From: Winogradskyella sp.
Lineage (GTDB): Bacteria > Bacteroidota > Bacteroidia > Flavobacteriales > Flavobacteriaceae
DNA length: 64,000 nucleotides
NCBI RefSeq assembly: GCF_016744625.1
Contig: NZ_JADGDZ010000006.1
Coordinates: forward strand, 1 to 64,000
Direction of reading: 5' to 3'
The stretch's first letter is position 1. The number at the start of each line of letters is the position of its first letter. Under the pieces are notes generated by a model that searched no databases, was not told where the DNA came from, and saw nothing but the letters and a program-made list of their open reading frames with translations. Below, piece by piece: positions 16,971-25,794 of this stretch. Both the position numbers and the translations under genes were made by a program.

Positions 16971-18308
16971 ATGCTTTGGGAACAATTACTCTCTTTAAAA
17001 CGTTTTGGTGATACCAATAAAAGATTAAGAAAAGAACAGGATGAAACCCGTTTAGGTTTTGAAGTCGACTATGACCGTATTATTTTTTCTTCAGAATTTA
17101 GAGGCCTTCAAGATAAAACACAGGTTGTCCCTTTATCTAAAACCGATTTTGTACATACACGTTTAACACATAGTTTAGAAGTTAGTGTTGTTGGTAGGTC
17201 TTTAGGACGAAAAGTTGGGAAATTACTCTTAGAAAAACATCCGCATTTAGAAAACATTCATGGTTACCAAATGAATGATTTTGGTGCTATAGTTGCTGCT
17301 GCTGCTTTAGCACACGATATTGGAAATCCACCTTTTGGACATTCAGGTGAAAAAGCGATTGGCGCCTATTTTAAAGATGGTGATGGTGCAAACTTTAAAT
17401 CACACTTAACAGATAATGAATATCAAGATTTATGTGATTTTGAAGGCAACGCAAACGGCTTTAAAATTCTTACTGAAAGTAGAGAAGGCAGAGAAGGTGG
17501 CTTGCGATTGAGTTATGCAACATTAGGAGCCTTTATGAAATACCCAAAAGAATCCCTTCCTAAAAAGCCAACAAACCATATAGTAGATAAAAAATATGGC
17601 TTTTTTCAAAGTGAGAAAAACATGTTCTCTGACGTTGCTTCAGAATTAGGTTTAACTAAACGAAGCAATGACTATTTAAGTTTTCAAAGACATCCTTTGG
17701 CATTCTTGGTTGAAGCTGCGGATGATATCTGTTATACTATAATTGATTTTGAAGACGGTATTAATCTTGGGCTTATTCAAGAAGAATATGCGTTAGAATA
17801 TTTAATTACTTTAGTTAAGAACATAAATAAGACGAAGTATTCCGAATTAAAAACCACAGAAGATCGCGTCAGTTATCTTCGTGCCTTGGCTATAGGAACT
17901 TTAATTGATGAAGCCGCTTCTCTTTTTATGAAACATGAAGAAGGTATTTTAGCTGGTGAATTTGAAACCGCTTTATTAGATGTTAGTAAGTATAAAGCAC
18001 AGATTAAAGATATTATTGATATTAGTGTGAATAATGTTTACCGCTCAAAAGAAGTAATTAATAAAGAAATTTCTGGTTATGGAATTTTGAATCAATTACT
18101 GAATGCGTATGGTAAAATGGCATTCAATTCTTTTGAAGGTAATATGTCTAATTACGATAACTTACTGCTCAATGCATTACCCGAAACAGTCATATTGACC
18201 AATGATTCTTTATATAAAAACGTAATGGCTGTCTGTCTATATATTTCAAAACTATCGGACACTAATGCTATGTTATTACACCAAAAGTTGAAAGGGCATA
18301 TTTTATAA
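16971..18308 (+). CDS. dgt: dGTP triphosphohydrolase-type HD phosphohydrolase
   Basis: A 445-residue HD-superfamily enzyme that removes triphosphate from dNTPs. The metal ligands appear as H67 (RLTHSLE), H115-D116 (AHDIGNPPFGH) and a later Asp in EAADDICY. The leading arginine-rich EFRGLQDKTQV and TRLTHSLEVS stretches are typical of the dGTPase family. It would lower or balance dNTP pools, complementing the ribonucleotide reductase encoded at the start of the window. It is preceded by 228 bases shared with the TonB receptor gene transcribed the other way, so its promoter lies there. The substrate range among dNTPs is not predictable. Confidence 0.94.
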   Translation: MLWEQLLSLKRFGDTNKRLRKEQDETRLGFEVDYDRIIFSSEFRGLQDKTQVVPLSKTDFVHTRLTHSLEVSVVGRSLGRKVGKLLLEKHPHLENIHGYQMNDFGAIVAAAALAHDIGNPPFGHSGEKAIGAYFKDGDGANFKSHLTDNEYQDLCDFEGNANGFKILTESREGREGGLRLSYATLGAFMKYPKESLPKKPTNHIVDKKYGFFQSEKNMFSDVASELGLTKRSNDYLSFQRHPLAFLVEAADDICYTIIDFEDGINLGLIQEEYALEYLITLVKNINKTKYSELKTTEDRVSYLRALAIGTLIDEAASLFMKHEEGILAGEFETALLDVSKYKAQIKDIIDISVNNVYRSKEVINKEISGYGILNQLLNAYGKMAFNSFEGNMSNYDNLLLNALPETVILTNDSLYKNVMAVCLYISKLSDTNAMLLHQKLKGHIL

Positions 18309-18344
18309 AAGCGCATTTCATCGAATAAGTTTGTTTTTTAACGA

Positions 18345-18352
18345 TAAATTTG
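18345..18352 (+). promoter_or_regulatory. -7 box TAAATTTG before the small membrane-protein gene
   Basis: TAAATTTG fits TAnnTTTG exactly and would start transcription about 35 bases before the ATG at 18392. No TTG lies at the right distance upstream. Confidence 0.4.
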
Positions 18353-18391
18353 TTTTATTTATCTCATAATCAGCCCTCAAAAAACCTACTT

Positions 18392-18562
18392 ATGAGAAAT
18401 AATATACTCGGAGGCCTAGTCATCTTCATGGTTGTAGTGACTTGCTTATTAATGATTGACGACATTTCGAACCCACAAGAAGAGCCTTCTATACAAGATA
18501 CAGCTCAGATAGAACAACCTGAAAATCAAACAGATTTAGCGGTTATTGAGAGTGAAGAGTAA
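18392..18562 (+). CDS. Small single-pass membrane protein
   Basis: A 56-residue protein with one membrane helix (about 5-21, ILGGLVIFMVVVTCLLMI) and an acidic, Gln/Pro-rich tail. The ATG at 18392 is chosen over an upstream in-frame TTG at 18350, because the TTG lies inside a -7 promoter box. Its last 27 bases overlap the 3' end of dxs, which is encoded on the other strand. The function is unknown. Short membrane-anchored acidic peptides of this sort are common and poorly studied in flavobacteria. Confidence 0.6.
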   Translation: MRNNILGGLVIFMVVVTCLLMIDDISNPQEEPSIQDTAQIEQPENQTDLAVIESEE

Positions 18563-20320
18563 GTTTTGAACCTTCTTTTTTATAGATAATGCATCCAATT
18601 GTTGAAGTTGCTTTAATTGGTCTGTTGTACCATGTTCTATAAATTTATCTTTAATACCTAGCGTAATTATAGTTTGCTTATAGTTATAGGTATTTGCAAA
18701 AGCTAAAATAGAAGCTCCAAAACCACCTACTATAGTTCCGTCTTCAATAGTAATTATGGCTTCATAATTCTTAAAGATTTTATGCAATAATTCTTCATCC
18801 AAAGGTTTTACAAATTGCATATCATAATGTCCTATAGCATCTTTTTGTTCTAATGATGAAATGACATTTTCTATAGTCTTAGCTGTAGTTCCTATAGAAA
18901 GTACAGCAATTCTATTTCCTTCTTTTAAACAAATCCCTTTTCCGATATCGATAGACTTAAACGGTTGTTTCCAATCTAAAATATGACCTCTTCCTCTTGG
19001 ATAGCGAATAGCAATAGGAAAATTTATACCTAATTGAACTGTGTACATGACATTTCGAAGAGCAATAGCATTTCTTGGAGCGAAAATCACCAAATTAGGA
19101 ATACAATTTAAATATGCTAAATCGAAAACTCCATGGTGTGTTGCTCCATCTTCACCAACCAAACCAGCTCTATCGAGACAGAAAATTACAGGTAAGTTTT
19201 GTAAGGCAACATCGTGTATCACTTGGTCATAAGCACGTTGTAAAAAAGTAGAATAGATATTACAAAACGGAATCATACCTTGGGTTGCCATGCCAGCAGC
19301 TAAGGTTACTGCATGTTGTTCTGCAATACCAACATCAAATGCACGATCAGGAATTTCTTCCATCATATATTTTAAAGAACTACCAGTTGGCATAGCAGGA
19401 GTTATACCAATTACTTTTTCGTTTTTTAAAGCAAGTTCTACAATAGTTTCTCCAAAAACGTCTTGATATTTAGGTGGCTGCCTTAAGGCAGATTGAGTTG
19501 GAAGCTCTCCAGTTTTGGCATCAAATTTCCCAGGTGCATGATATTTTACTTGGTCGAGTTCGGCTTGTTTTAAGCCTTTCCCTTTTGTAGTAATCACATG
19601 CAAAAATTTTGGACCCTTTACGGTTTTTAAACGATCTAATTCTGAAATCAATAATGGTAAGTCATGTCCATCAATAGGACCAGAATAATCAAAATTTAAA
19701 GCTTCAAAAATATTGTCTTGTTTCTCTGTACCTTTCTTAACGTTGGTTAAATATTGTTTTAAAGCACCAACACTCGGATCTATACCAATCGCATTATCAT
19801 TAAGTATAACCAATAAATTAGCATCTGTAACTCCTGCATGGTTTAAACCTTCAAAAGCCATTCCACTAGCAATGGAAGCATCACCAATCACAGCAATGTG
19901 GTGTTTGTTTTTACCTTTGAGTTGAGAGGCAATTGCCATTCCTAAAGCTGCCGAAATAGAGGTTGACGAATGTCCAACACCAAAAGCATCATAATCACTT
20001 TCACTGCGTTTAGGAAAACCACTAATACCATTAAGTTGTCTGTTAGTTTCAAAAATAGTCTTACGACCAGTCAGTATTTTATGACCGTAAGCTTGGTGAC
20101 CAACATCCCAAATCAATAAATCTTCTGGTGTGTTAAAAACGTAATGCAAAGCAATAGTTAATTCTACAACACCAAGACTTGCTCCTAAATGCCCTTCTTT
20201 TGTTGCAACGATATTGATGATAAAGTCACGTAATTCTTTAGCTAAAACAGGTAACTCTTCAGCTTTAAGTTGACGTAAATCTTGTGGGAGATTGATATGT
20301 TTTAGCAATGCTTTATGCAT
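18536..20320 (-). CDS. dxs: 1-deoxy-D-xylulose-5-phosphate synthase
   Basis: The first enzyme of the non-mevalonate isoprenoid pathway, joining pyruvate and glyceraldehyde 3-phosphate with thiamine diphosphate. The N-terminal TPP domain shows GHLGASLG, DVGHQAYGHKILTG and GDASIASGMAFEGLNHAG with the ND pair at LNDNAIGID. The pyrimidine-binding domain shows DVGIAEQHAVTLAAG and the drag-like DRAGLVGEDGATHHG. A transketolase C-domain completes 594 residues, slightly short for the family. A TAnnTTTG box ends four bases before the ATG, so the mRNA may be leaderless. Its product would feed the polyprenyl synthetase encoded at 32619. Confidence 0.97.
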   Translation of the reverse strand: MHKALLKHINLPQDLRQLKAEELPVLAKELRDFIINIVATKEGHLGASLGVVELTIALHYVFNTPEDLLIWDVGHQAYGHKILTGRKTIFETNRQLNGISGFPKRSESDYDAFGVGHSSTSISAALGMAIASQLKGKNKHHIAVIGDASIASGMAFEGLNHAGVTDANLLVILNDNAIGIDPSVGALKQYLTNVKKGTEKQDNIFEALNFDYSGPIDGHDLPLLISELDRLKTVKGPKFLHVITTKGKGLKQAELDQVKYHAPGKFDAKTGELPTQSALRQPPKYQDVFGETIVELALKNEKVIGITPAMPTGSSLKYMMEEIPDRAFDVGIAEQHAVTLAAGMATQGMIPFCNIYSTFLQRAYDQVIHDVALQNLPVIFCLDRAGLVGEDGATHHGVFDLAYLNCIPNLVIFAPRNAIALRNVMYTVQLGINFPIAIRYPRGRGHILDWKQPFKSIDIGKGICLKEGNRIAVLSIGTTAKTIENVISSLEQKDAIGHYDMQFVKPLDEELLHKIFKNYEAIITIEDGTIVGGFGASILAFANTYNYKQTIITLGIKDKFIEHGTTDQLKQLQQLDALSIKKKVQNLLFTLNNR

Positions 20321-20324
20321 GAGG

Positions 20325-20332
20325 CAAAGCTA
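20325..20332 (-). promoter_or_regulatory. -7 box TAGCTTTG four bases before the dxs start
   Basis: On the minus strand TAGCTTTG is followed by four bases and the dxs ATG. Since transcription normally starts about 4-7 bases after the box, the transcript would begin at or near the start codon. No -33 TTG is seen at 19-20 bases. Confidence 0.5.
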
Positions 20333-20395
20333 CGATAATTGATAATTTTAAAATAGAATAATAATAAGTATAGTTGTTTTTTTACTTTTACAACT

Positions 20396-20845
20396 ATGAT
20401 TAACTCTTTTGACGACACATACTTTATGAGAAAAGCACTTCAGGAAGCTGAAGCTGCTTATGAAAAAGGAGAAATTCCTGTAGGAGCAATTATAGTCGTT
20501 GAAGACCGAATTATTGCCAGAACTCATAATCTAACGGAATTACTTAATGATGTGACAGCTCATGCCGAAATGCAAGCCATCACATCTGTAGCGAATTTTT
20601 TAGGTGGTAAATATTTGAATAAATGTACACTTTATGTGACTTTAGAACCTTGCCAGATGTGTGCTGGAGCTTTGTATTGGAGTCAGATTTCTAAAATTGT
20701 CTATGCTGCATCAGACGAGCAACGTGGATTTAAAACTTTAGGGACTCAATTGCATCCAAAGACGAAAGTAGTAAGTGGGATTCTTGCAGAAGAAGCTTCA
20801 GAATTAATGAAACGATTCTTTATTGAAAAGCGTAATTTGAATTAA
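20396..20845 (+). CDS. tadA: tRNA-specific adenosine deaminase
   Basis: A 149-residue zinc deaminase that converts adenosine 34 to inosine in tRNA-Arg(ACG). The zinc site is H56-A-E58 (TAHAEMQAI) and P85-C86-xx-C89 (PCQMCAGAL), with E58 as proton shuttle. The N-terminal FMRKALQEAEAAYEKGEIPVGA is typical of TadA and distinguishes it from cytidine deaminases. It is transcribed divergently from dxs across 75 bases. The gene for a PrcB-like lipoprotein follows after 22 bases and may be co-transcribed. Confidence 0.94.
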   Translation: MINSFDDTYFMRKALQEAEAAYEKGEIPVGAIIVVEDRIIARTHNLTELLNDVTAHAEMQAITSVANFLGGKYLNKCTLYVTLEPCQMCAGALYWSQISKIVYAASDEQRGFKTLGTQLHPKTKVVSGILAEEASELMKRFFIEKRNLN

Positions 20846-20867
20846 ATCAATTCAGAATAATTAAGAT

Positions 20868-21368
20868 ATGATTAGAATGAAAAACCTTCTATTGTTTATT
20901 GTGCTATTTTGTGTTTTCAATTGTAAAACCAATATGGAAAATGCTAATGCTGAAAATGCAAAAAAAGAAAACAGCGAGATGAGAACTACCGAATTTAATG
21001 TCATTGCAAAAGGAAATCTTTATGGTTCTGGTAGCGAAGGTATTGTTGCTCAAAACCTCGTTATAACTAATCAAAACGATTGGGATAAATTAATTAGTCA
21101 AATGAACTCAGTAAACAAAGTTTCTGATAGTTTTAAAGAAACAAATATTGATTTCTCTAAACATACAATAATTGCTGTATTTGATGAAGTAAAAGGAAGT
21201 GGAGGTCATAGTTTAGAATTAACGATCACTACTAATTCTGAGAACACTATAGTTAATATAACTAAGATTGCACCTAATGGAGTTGCAACAAGTGTAATGA
21301 CTCAACCTTATTATATTATAAAAATTGCCAAGCGTAATTTACCAATAGAGTTTATAACAAGTTTCTAA
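20868..21368 (+). CDS. Lipoprotein with PrcB-like C-terminal domain
   Basis: A 166-residue exported protein. The hydrophobic N-terminus ends at VFNC (C19), a relaxed lipobox. The start could also be the ATG three codons in, at 20877. Residues about 60-166 resemble the PrcB C-terminal domain: an early LVITNQNDWDKLI, then TIIAVFDEVKGSGGHSLEL and the closing YYIIKIAKR. In Treponema PrcB is part of a surface protease complex, but these domains are scattered in Bacteroidota without that protease, and no protease gene is adjacent. The role here is unknown. Confidence 0.75.
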   Translation: MIRMKNLLLFIVLFCVFNCKTNMENANAENAKKENSEMRTTEFNVIAKGNLYGSGSEGIVAQNLVITNQNDWDKLISQMNSVNKVSDSFKETNIDFSKHTIIAVFDEVKGSGGHSLELTITTNSENTIVNITKIAPNGVATSVMTQPYYIIKIAKRNLPIEFITSF

Positions 21369-21380
21369 AAATTGAGACAA

Positions 21381-21409
21381 AAAAAACGCCCAACCGTAGG
21401 CTGAGCGTT
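21381..21409 (-). terminator. Intrinsic terminator of the cold-shock gene
   Basis: On the minus strand an 11-bp stem with two G-U pairs closes a TAC loop and is followed by eight T. The G-U pairs would be A-C mismatches on the other strand, so it works leftward. It lies 22 bases after the cold-shock stop. Confidence 0.88.
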
Positions 21410-21430
21410 GAAACTTTGTAAGATATATAC

Positions 21431-21622
21431 TTATAGTACCTGTACGTTTGCAGCTACTAATCCTTTTCTTCCTTCTTCTTCTTCGTACTCTACGTTGTCA
21501 CCTTCGCGTAATTCAACACCATTAAGGTTTGATACGTGTACAAAGATGTCTTTTCCTGTTTCTTCGTTGGTAATGAATCCAAATCCTTTTGAATCATTAA
21601 AAAATTTAACTGTTCCAGTCAT
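21431..21622 (-). CDS. Cold-shock domain protein (CspA family)
   Basis: A 63-residue single-stranded nucleic acid binding protein and RNA chaperone. RNP1 is KGFGFI (12-17) and RNP2 is DIFVHVS (25-31), with aromatic residues at F8-F9, F14, F16 and F27. The acidic VEYEEEEG segment is usual in Bacteroidota members. It has its own promoter box 28 bases upstream and a strong terminator. No long cold-shock-type leader is evident, since the box predicts a leader of only about 20 bases. Confidence 0.96.
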   Translation of the reverse strand: MTGTVKFFNDSKGFGFITNEETGKDIFVHVSNLNGVELREGDNVEYEEEEGRKGLVAANVQVL

Positions 21623-21649
21623 GTATGATATAAATAAAAATTAAAGTGC

Positions 21650-21657
21650 AAAGATAT
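21650..21657 (-). promoter_or_regulatory. -7 box TATCTTTG of the cold-shock gene
   Basis: TATCTTTG on the minus strand matches TAnnTTTG and predicts a leader of about 20 bases. A CAA (TTG on the minus strand) lies only 15 bases away, short of the usual 19-20. Confidence 0.5.
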
Positions 21658-21810
21658 AATATAAATTAATTCCAATGTTAATAAATTGTTTTATTTTATT
21701 TTGAAGCTCTAGGATTGAAAATCAATGTGTTAAGTGAACTCTTGTAAGGTCTTATTAACAAAGGTCTAAGTGGAAGAAGAGGTGAGATGGATTAGAACTA
21801 TGAAATTGTT

Positions 21811-22047
21811 TTAACGCTTTTGATTTTCTCGCATTTTATCAAGGTTTTCTTTAGTTAGCATATAATCTTTTACATCTTTACCTTTCCATCTGTAGTAAGA
21901 AAACAATGGAAAAACAACTAAAAACAGACCAATAACACCAAAACCAATCAATTTTTGAGAGTAATCAATATCTAAAGTTAAACCACAAATGATGCTCGAT
22001 ACTGAAGCAAGGAAGGCTATAAAGGTTATAATTTTTATGGGTTTCAT
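21811..22047 (-). CDS. Small two-helix membrane protein, partner of the CLC gene
   Basis: A 78-residue protein with two predicted membrane helices (about 4-24 and 32-51) and a basic/charged tail after YYRWKGKD. It starts 12 bases after the CLC stop codon on the same strand, so it is likely translated from the same mRNA. It might be an accessory to the channel, but nothing in the sequence shows that directly. I do not recognise the family. Confidence 0.7.
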   Translation of the reverse strand: MKPIKIITFIAFLASVSSIICGLTLDIDYSQKLIGFGVIGLFLVVFPLFSYYRWKGKDVKDYMLTKENLDKMRENQKR

Positions 22048-22059
22048 TTTTAATTTAAA

Positions 22060-23847
22060 TTATGACGTAAAATTAATCAATTGCTCCCTGTAAGCGGTTA
22101 ATAGTTTAGATTTTGATATATAACCGTGATATTTTCCGTTTTTAATAACAGGTAGATTCCATACTCCGCTCTTTTTAAATTTTTCCATAATAATATTCAT
22201 TGAATCTTTTTCATAAGTTATAATATCCTTACTTCCGTGCATTAAACTAGAAGCATCAACTTTGTCGTAAAGATCTGAATCAAACATCATATGCCTTATG
22301 TCATCCAAACGAATAACTCCTAGAAACCTATTTTCATCATCAACTACAGGGAAATGGTTTCGAGATGATTTTGCAACCGCATTTTTTAAAATATCACGAA
22401 GTTTCATTTCTGGTTTTAATGTGATAAAATTGGTTTCAATAATTTTATCAATGTTCAATACCATAAGCACGTTTTTATCTTTATCGTGCGTCATTAATTC
22501 TCCACGTTGAGCAAGTTTTAATGTGTAAATAGAATGTGAAGTGTAATATTTTGTTATTGAAAACGATATTGCAGAGACTATCATTAAAGGGACAAAAAGT
22601 TCATATCCACCAGTAATTTCAGCAATTAAAAAGATAGCAGTTAAAGGTGCGTGTAGAACGCCAGCCATTAAGCCTGTCATACCAATAAGTGTGAAATTGG
22701 ATTCTGACACTTGGAAATCTAACCCTATATTATTAATTATTTTTGCAAAAGCATTGCCTAAAGCACTTCCCATAACAAGTGTAGGAATAAAAACTCCTCC
22801 AACTCCTCCAGCACCAAACGTAGTTGTCATAGCTATAGCCTTAAAAACACCAATACCTAGAAGTAGACCTATTACAATCCATATATTTGACAAATCGAAA
22901 TTAAAAGGAGTCTTCCCAATTGCGGCTAAATGATCACCTTTAAGTAAATTATTCATAATACCATAGCCTTCACCATACAATGCCGGAATAAAATAGAGTA
23001 TTGTTCCTATAGCTAATCCACCAATTAATAGGCGTTTAGCACGATTTTTAAATTGTTTAAAAAAGTTAGTGATAGTAAAAAAGACTTTAGAGAAATACAC
23101 AGAGGCAAGTCCAGTAATAAGTGCTAAAATGACATAAAAACCAATATCGTTTATTTGAAACTTATCGGCTAATTCGAAACGAAGTAAGATATCAGTTCCA
23201 AGGAAGAAATAAGAAGTTACAACAGCAGACACTGATGCTAATAACAGAGGTATTAATGAGGTAAAAGCAATATCTAAACTAAATATCTCTACAGCAAAAA
23301 TAATAGCAGCAATAGGAGCTTTAAACATAGAAGCCATTGCGCCAGCTGCTGCACAACCAATTAAAAGCATTCTTGTTTTTTGGTTCATATGAAAAAACTG
23401 AGCAGCATTAGAGCCTAAGGCAGAACCTATACTAACTGCAGGTCCTTGTAGCCCAACAGATCCACCAAAGCCAGCGGTTAGAGGTGCTGTAATTAAACCA
23501 GCATAAATATTATATTTTGGAATAATACCACCAAGCTTTGATATAGCATAAAGTGTAGATGAAATGCCATGGCCAATATGTTTTTTTAACCAAATTTGTT
23601 TGATAAGGTAAACAAGAAATAACCCAATTATTGGAAAAATAAAGTATAATGAATTTTGGTAATTTTTAAAAAAAGATAATTCAAAAAGAAGAGGGATATA
23701 GTGAGTAAAGTTTTTAAGTAATACAGTGCCAATCCCAGCTAAAAAGCCAACTAAAATACTTAGCATAAACACAAATTGGCGTTCAGAAATATGTTTATAT
23801 CTCCAAATTAAAAATTTGCGAAATAGACTTTTAGAGTTAAGAGTCAT
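22060..23847 (-). CDS. CLC-family chloride channel with CBS pair
   Basis: A 595-residue inner-membrane protein: CLC core (about 25-440) and a cytosolic CBS pair (about 460-590). Family motifs are GSVGLQGP (130-136) and GVGGVFIPTLVMGS. In CLC antiporters the first motif reads GxEGP and its Glu is the proton gate; here the residue is Q134. The internal proton glutamate (second Glu of the E. coli FIIEE segment) aligns with I188 in FAVEIF. Loss of both suggests passive anion conduction, as in CLC channels, rather than H+ exchange. The first selectivity motif is also unusual (GHGIS). A two-helix protein gene follows 12 bases downstream. Confidence 0.92.
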   Translation of the reverse strand: MTLNSKSLFRKFLIWRYKHISERQFVFMLSILVGFLAGIGTVLLKNFTHYIPLLFELSFFKNYQNSLYFIFPIIGLFLVYLIKQIWLKKHIGHGISSTLYAISKLGGIIPKYNIYAGLITAPLTAGFGGSVGLQGPAVSIGSALGSNAAQFFHMNQKTRMLLIGCAAAGAMASMFKAPIAAIIFAVEIFSLDIAFTSLIPLLLASVSAVVTSYFFLGTDILLRFELADKFQINDIGFYVILALITGLASVYFSKVFFTITNFFKQFKNRAKRLLIGGLAIGTILYFIPALYGEGYGIMNNLLKGDHLAAIGKTPFNFDLSNIWIVIGLLLGIGVFKAIAMTTTFGAGGVGGVFIPTLVMGSALGNAFAKIINNIGLDFQVSESNFTLIGMTGLMAGVLHAPLTAIFLIAEITGGYELFVPLMIVSAISFSITKYYTSHSIYTLKLAQRGELMTHDKDKNVLMVLNIDKIIETNFITLKPEMKLRDILKNAVAKSSRNHFPVVDDENRFLGVIRLDDIRHMMFDSDLYDKVDASSLMHGSKDIITYEKDSMNIIMEKFKKSGVWNLPVIKNGKYHGYISKSKLLTAYREQLINFTS

Positions 23848-23861
23848 ATTATAAAATTAAC

Positions 23862-23894
23862 AAAAAAAATCCTGCACTAAGCAGGATTTTTTTT
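23862..23894. terminator. Bidirectional terminator overlapping the aspS stop codon
   Basis: Fourteen-base perfect arms (23862-23875 and 23881-23894) with a 5-base loop and runs of eight A and eight T. The right arm includes two bases of the aspS stop codon, so aspS ends inside its own terminator. Confidence 0.92.
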
Positions 23895-25647
23895 ATGATT
23901 TTAAATTAAGCTTTAAACTTAGTTCTTTTAGTTGCTCATCATCAATTGGAGCAGGAGCATCAATCATCACATCACGTCCCGAATTATTTTTTGGAAACGC
24001 AATAAAATCTCGTATTGTTTCTTGTCCACCTAAAATAGCAACCAATCTATCTAATCCAAAAGCTAAACCTCCATGTGGTGGTGCACCATATTCAAAAGCA
24101 TCCATTAAGAAACCGAATTGTGCTTTAGCATCTTCTTCAGAAAACCCTAAGTGTTTCAACATGATTGCTTGCGTCGCTTTATCGTGAATACGAATTGATC
24201 CTCCTCCAATTTCGTTTCCGTTTAAAACCAAATCATAAGCATTAGCTTTTACATCGCCTGGATTGGTATCTAATAATTCTAACTGTCCTGGTTTTGGAGA
24301 TGTAAATGGATGATGCATCGCATGGTAATGACCTGTTTCTTCATCTAATTCTAATAATGGGAAATCAATGACCCAAAGCGGAGCAAATACTTTAGGGTCT
24401 CTTAAGCCTAAACGTGTTGCTAATTCCATACGCAACGCACTTAATTGTGCTCTTACTTTGTTTGTCTCACCAGATAATACACAAACTAAGTCACCAGATT
24501 TTGCACCAGTAACTTCTGCCCATTTTGCTAAATCATCCTGGTCATAAAATTTATCTACTGAAGATTTATAGCTTCCATCGTCATTACAGCGTGAGTAAAT
24601 CATTCCTAAAGCACCAACTTGTGGACGCTTTACCCAATCAATTAATTTATCGATCTCTTTTCTTGTATATGTATTCCCACCAGGAACAGCGATACCAATA
24701 ACTAATTCTGCATTATTAAAAACACCAAATTCTTTATGCTGTGCAACGTCGTTAAGTTCACCGAATTCCATTCCAAATCTAATGTCTGGTTTGTCATTTC
24801 CGTATAAACACATTGCGTCATCGTAAAGCATTCTTGGGAATTTTTCAATCTCAACACCATTAACTTCTTTTAGTAAATGACGTGTTAAGCCTTCAAAAAC
24901 ATTAAGTATATCTTCTTGCTCAACAAAAGCCATTTCACAATCTATCTGTGTAAATTCTGGCTGTCTATCGGCACGTAAATCTTCATCTCTGAAACACTTT
25001 ACAATCTGAAAATATTTATCCATACCACCAACCATAAGCAATTGCTTAAAGGTTTGAGGTGATTGTGGTAAAGCATAGAATTCTCCTTCATTCATACGAG
25101 AAGGCACAACAAAATCTCTCGCACCTTCTGGTGTCGATTTTATTAAATATGGTGTTTCTACTTCTATAAAACCATCTCCAGATAAGTAATTTCTTACTTC
25201 TTGAGTTACTTTTGCTCTAAATATTAAACTCTCTTTTACAGGATTACGACGAATATCTAGATAACGATACTTCATACGTAAATCATCACCACCATCGGTT
25301 TTGTCTTCAATAGTAAAAGGAGGAACTAAAGAGGCGTTTAAAATATTTAATTCTGAAACTAAAACTTCAATATCTCCTGTCGGAATATTTGGGTTTTTAG
25401 AAGCGCGCTCAATCACAGTCCCCTTAACTTGAATCACAAATTCTCGACCAAGCTTCTGAGCCTTTTCCATTAAGTCTTTAGAAGTACGCTCTTCATCAAA
25501 ATAAAGTTGAGTAATGCCATAACGATCACGAAGATCTAGGTAAATCATAAATCCTTTATCTCTTATACCTTGTACCCAACCAGAAAGAGTGACTTCTTTA
25601 TTGTTATGAACGGCTCTTAATTCGCCACAGTTATGACTTCTATACAT
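23893..25647 (-). CDS. aspS: Aspartyl-tRNA synthetase
   Basis: A 584-residue class II synthetase of the bacterial type. The N-terminal OB anticodon-binding fold shows [20 protein letters not shown]. Motif 2 is around [18 protein letters not shown] and motif 3 is [15 protein letters not shown] near the C-terminus. A GAD insertion domain lies between. The length matches bacterial AspS. It is a single-gene unit with a TAnnTTTG box 19 bases upstream and a terminator overlapping its stop codon. Whether it also charges tRNA-Asn cannot be told directly, but a separate asnS at 55656 makes that unnecessary. Confidence 0.98.
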   Translation of the reverse strand: MYRSHNCGELRAVHNNKEVTLSGWVQGIRDKGFMIYLDLRDRYGITQLYFDEERTSKDLMEKAQKLGREFVIQVKGTVIERASKNPNIPTGDIEVLVSELNILNASLVPPFTIEDKTDGGDDLRMKYRYLDIRRNPVKESLIFRAKVTQEVRNYLSGDGFIEVETPYLIKSTPEGARDFVVPSRMNEGEFYALPQSPQTFKQLLMVGGMDKYFQIVKCFRDEDLRADRQPEFTQIDCEMAFVEQEDILNVFEGLTRHLLKEVNGVEIEKFPRMLYDDAMCLYGNDKPDIRFGMEFGELNDVAQHKEFGVFNNAELVIGIAVPGGNTYTRKEIDKLIDWVKRPQVGALGMIYSRCNDDGSYKSSVDKFYDQDDLAKWAEVTGAKSGDLVCVLSGETNKVRAQLSALRMELATRLGLRDPKVFAPLWVIDFPLLELDEETGHYHAMHHPFTSPKPGQLELLDTNPGDVKANAYDLVLNGNEIGGGSIRIHDKATQAIMLKHLGFSEEDAKAQFGFLMDAFEYGAPPHGGLAFGLDRLVAILGGQETIRDFIAFPKNNSGRDVMIDAPAPIDDEQLKELSLKLNLKS

Positions 25648-25665
25648 AATGAAATTTTAATCGTG

Positions 25666-25673
25666 CAAATTTA
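25666..25673 (-). promoter_or_regulatory. -7 box TAAATTTG of aspS
   Basis: TAAATTTG on the minus strand matches the Bacteroidota -7 consensus and would give a leader of about 13 bases. No -33 TTG is at the usual distance. Confidence 0.45.
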
Positions 25674-25698
25674 AGGAAGTTAAATGACTATATAAATG

Positions 25699-25726
25699 AA
25701 AAGCCTCAACAATTGTCAAGGCTTTT
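25699..25726 (-). terminator. Terminator of the RND efflux operon
   Basis: AAAAGCCT (25699-25706) pairs with AGGCTTTT (25719-25726); the inner bases extend the stem with G-U pairs on the minus strand. It lies 69 bases after the RND permease stop. Confidence 0.65.
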
Positions 25727-25794
25727 CTCGCTATTAATCAAACCTTTTGGAATAATTAAAGGCTTTTACTAGTATGATTTATAAACTATTCGTT

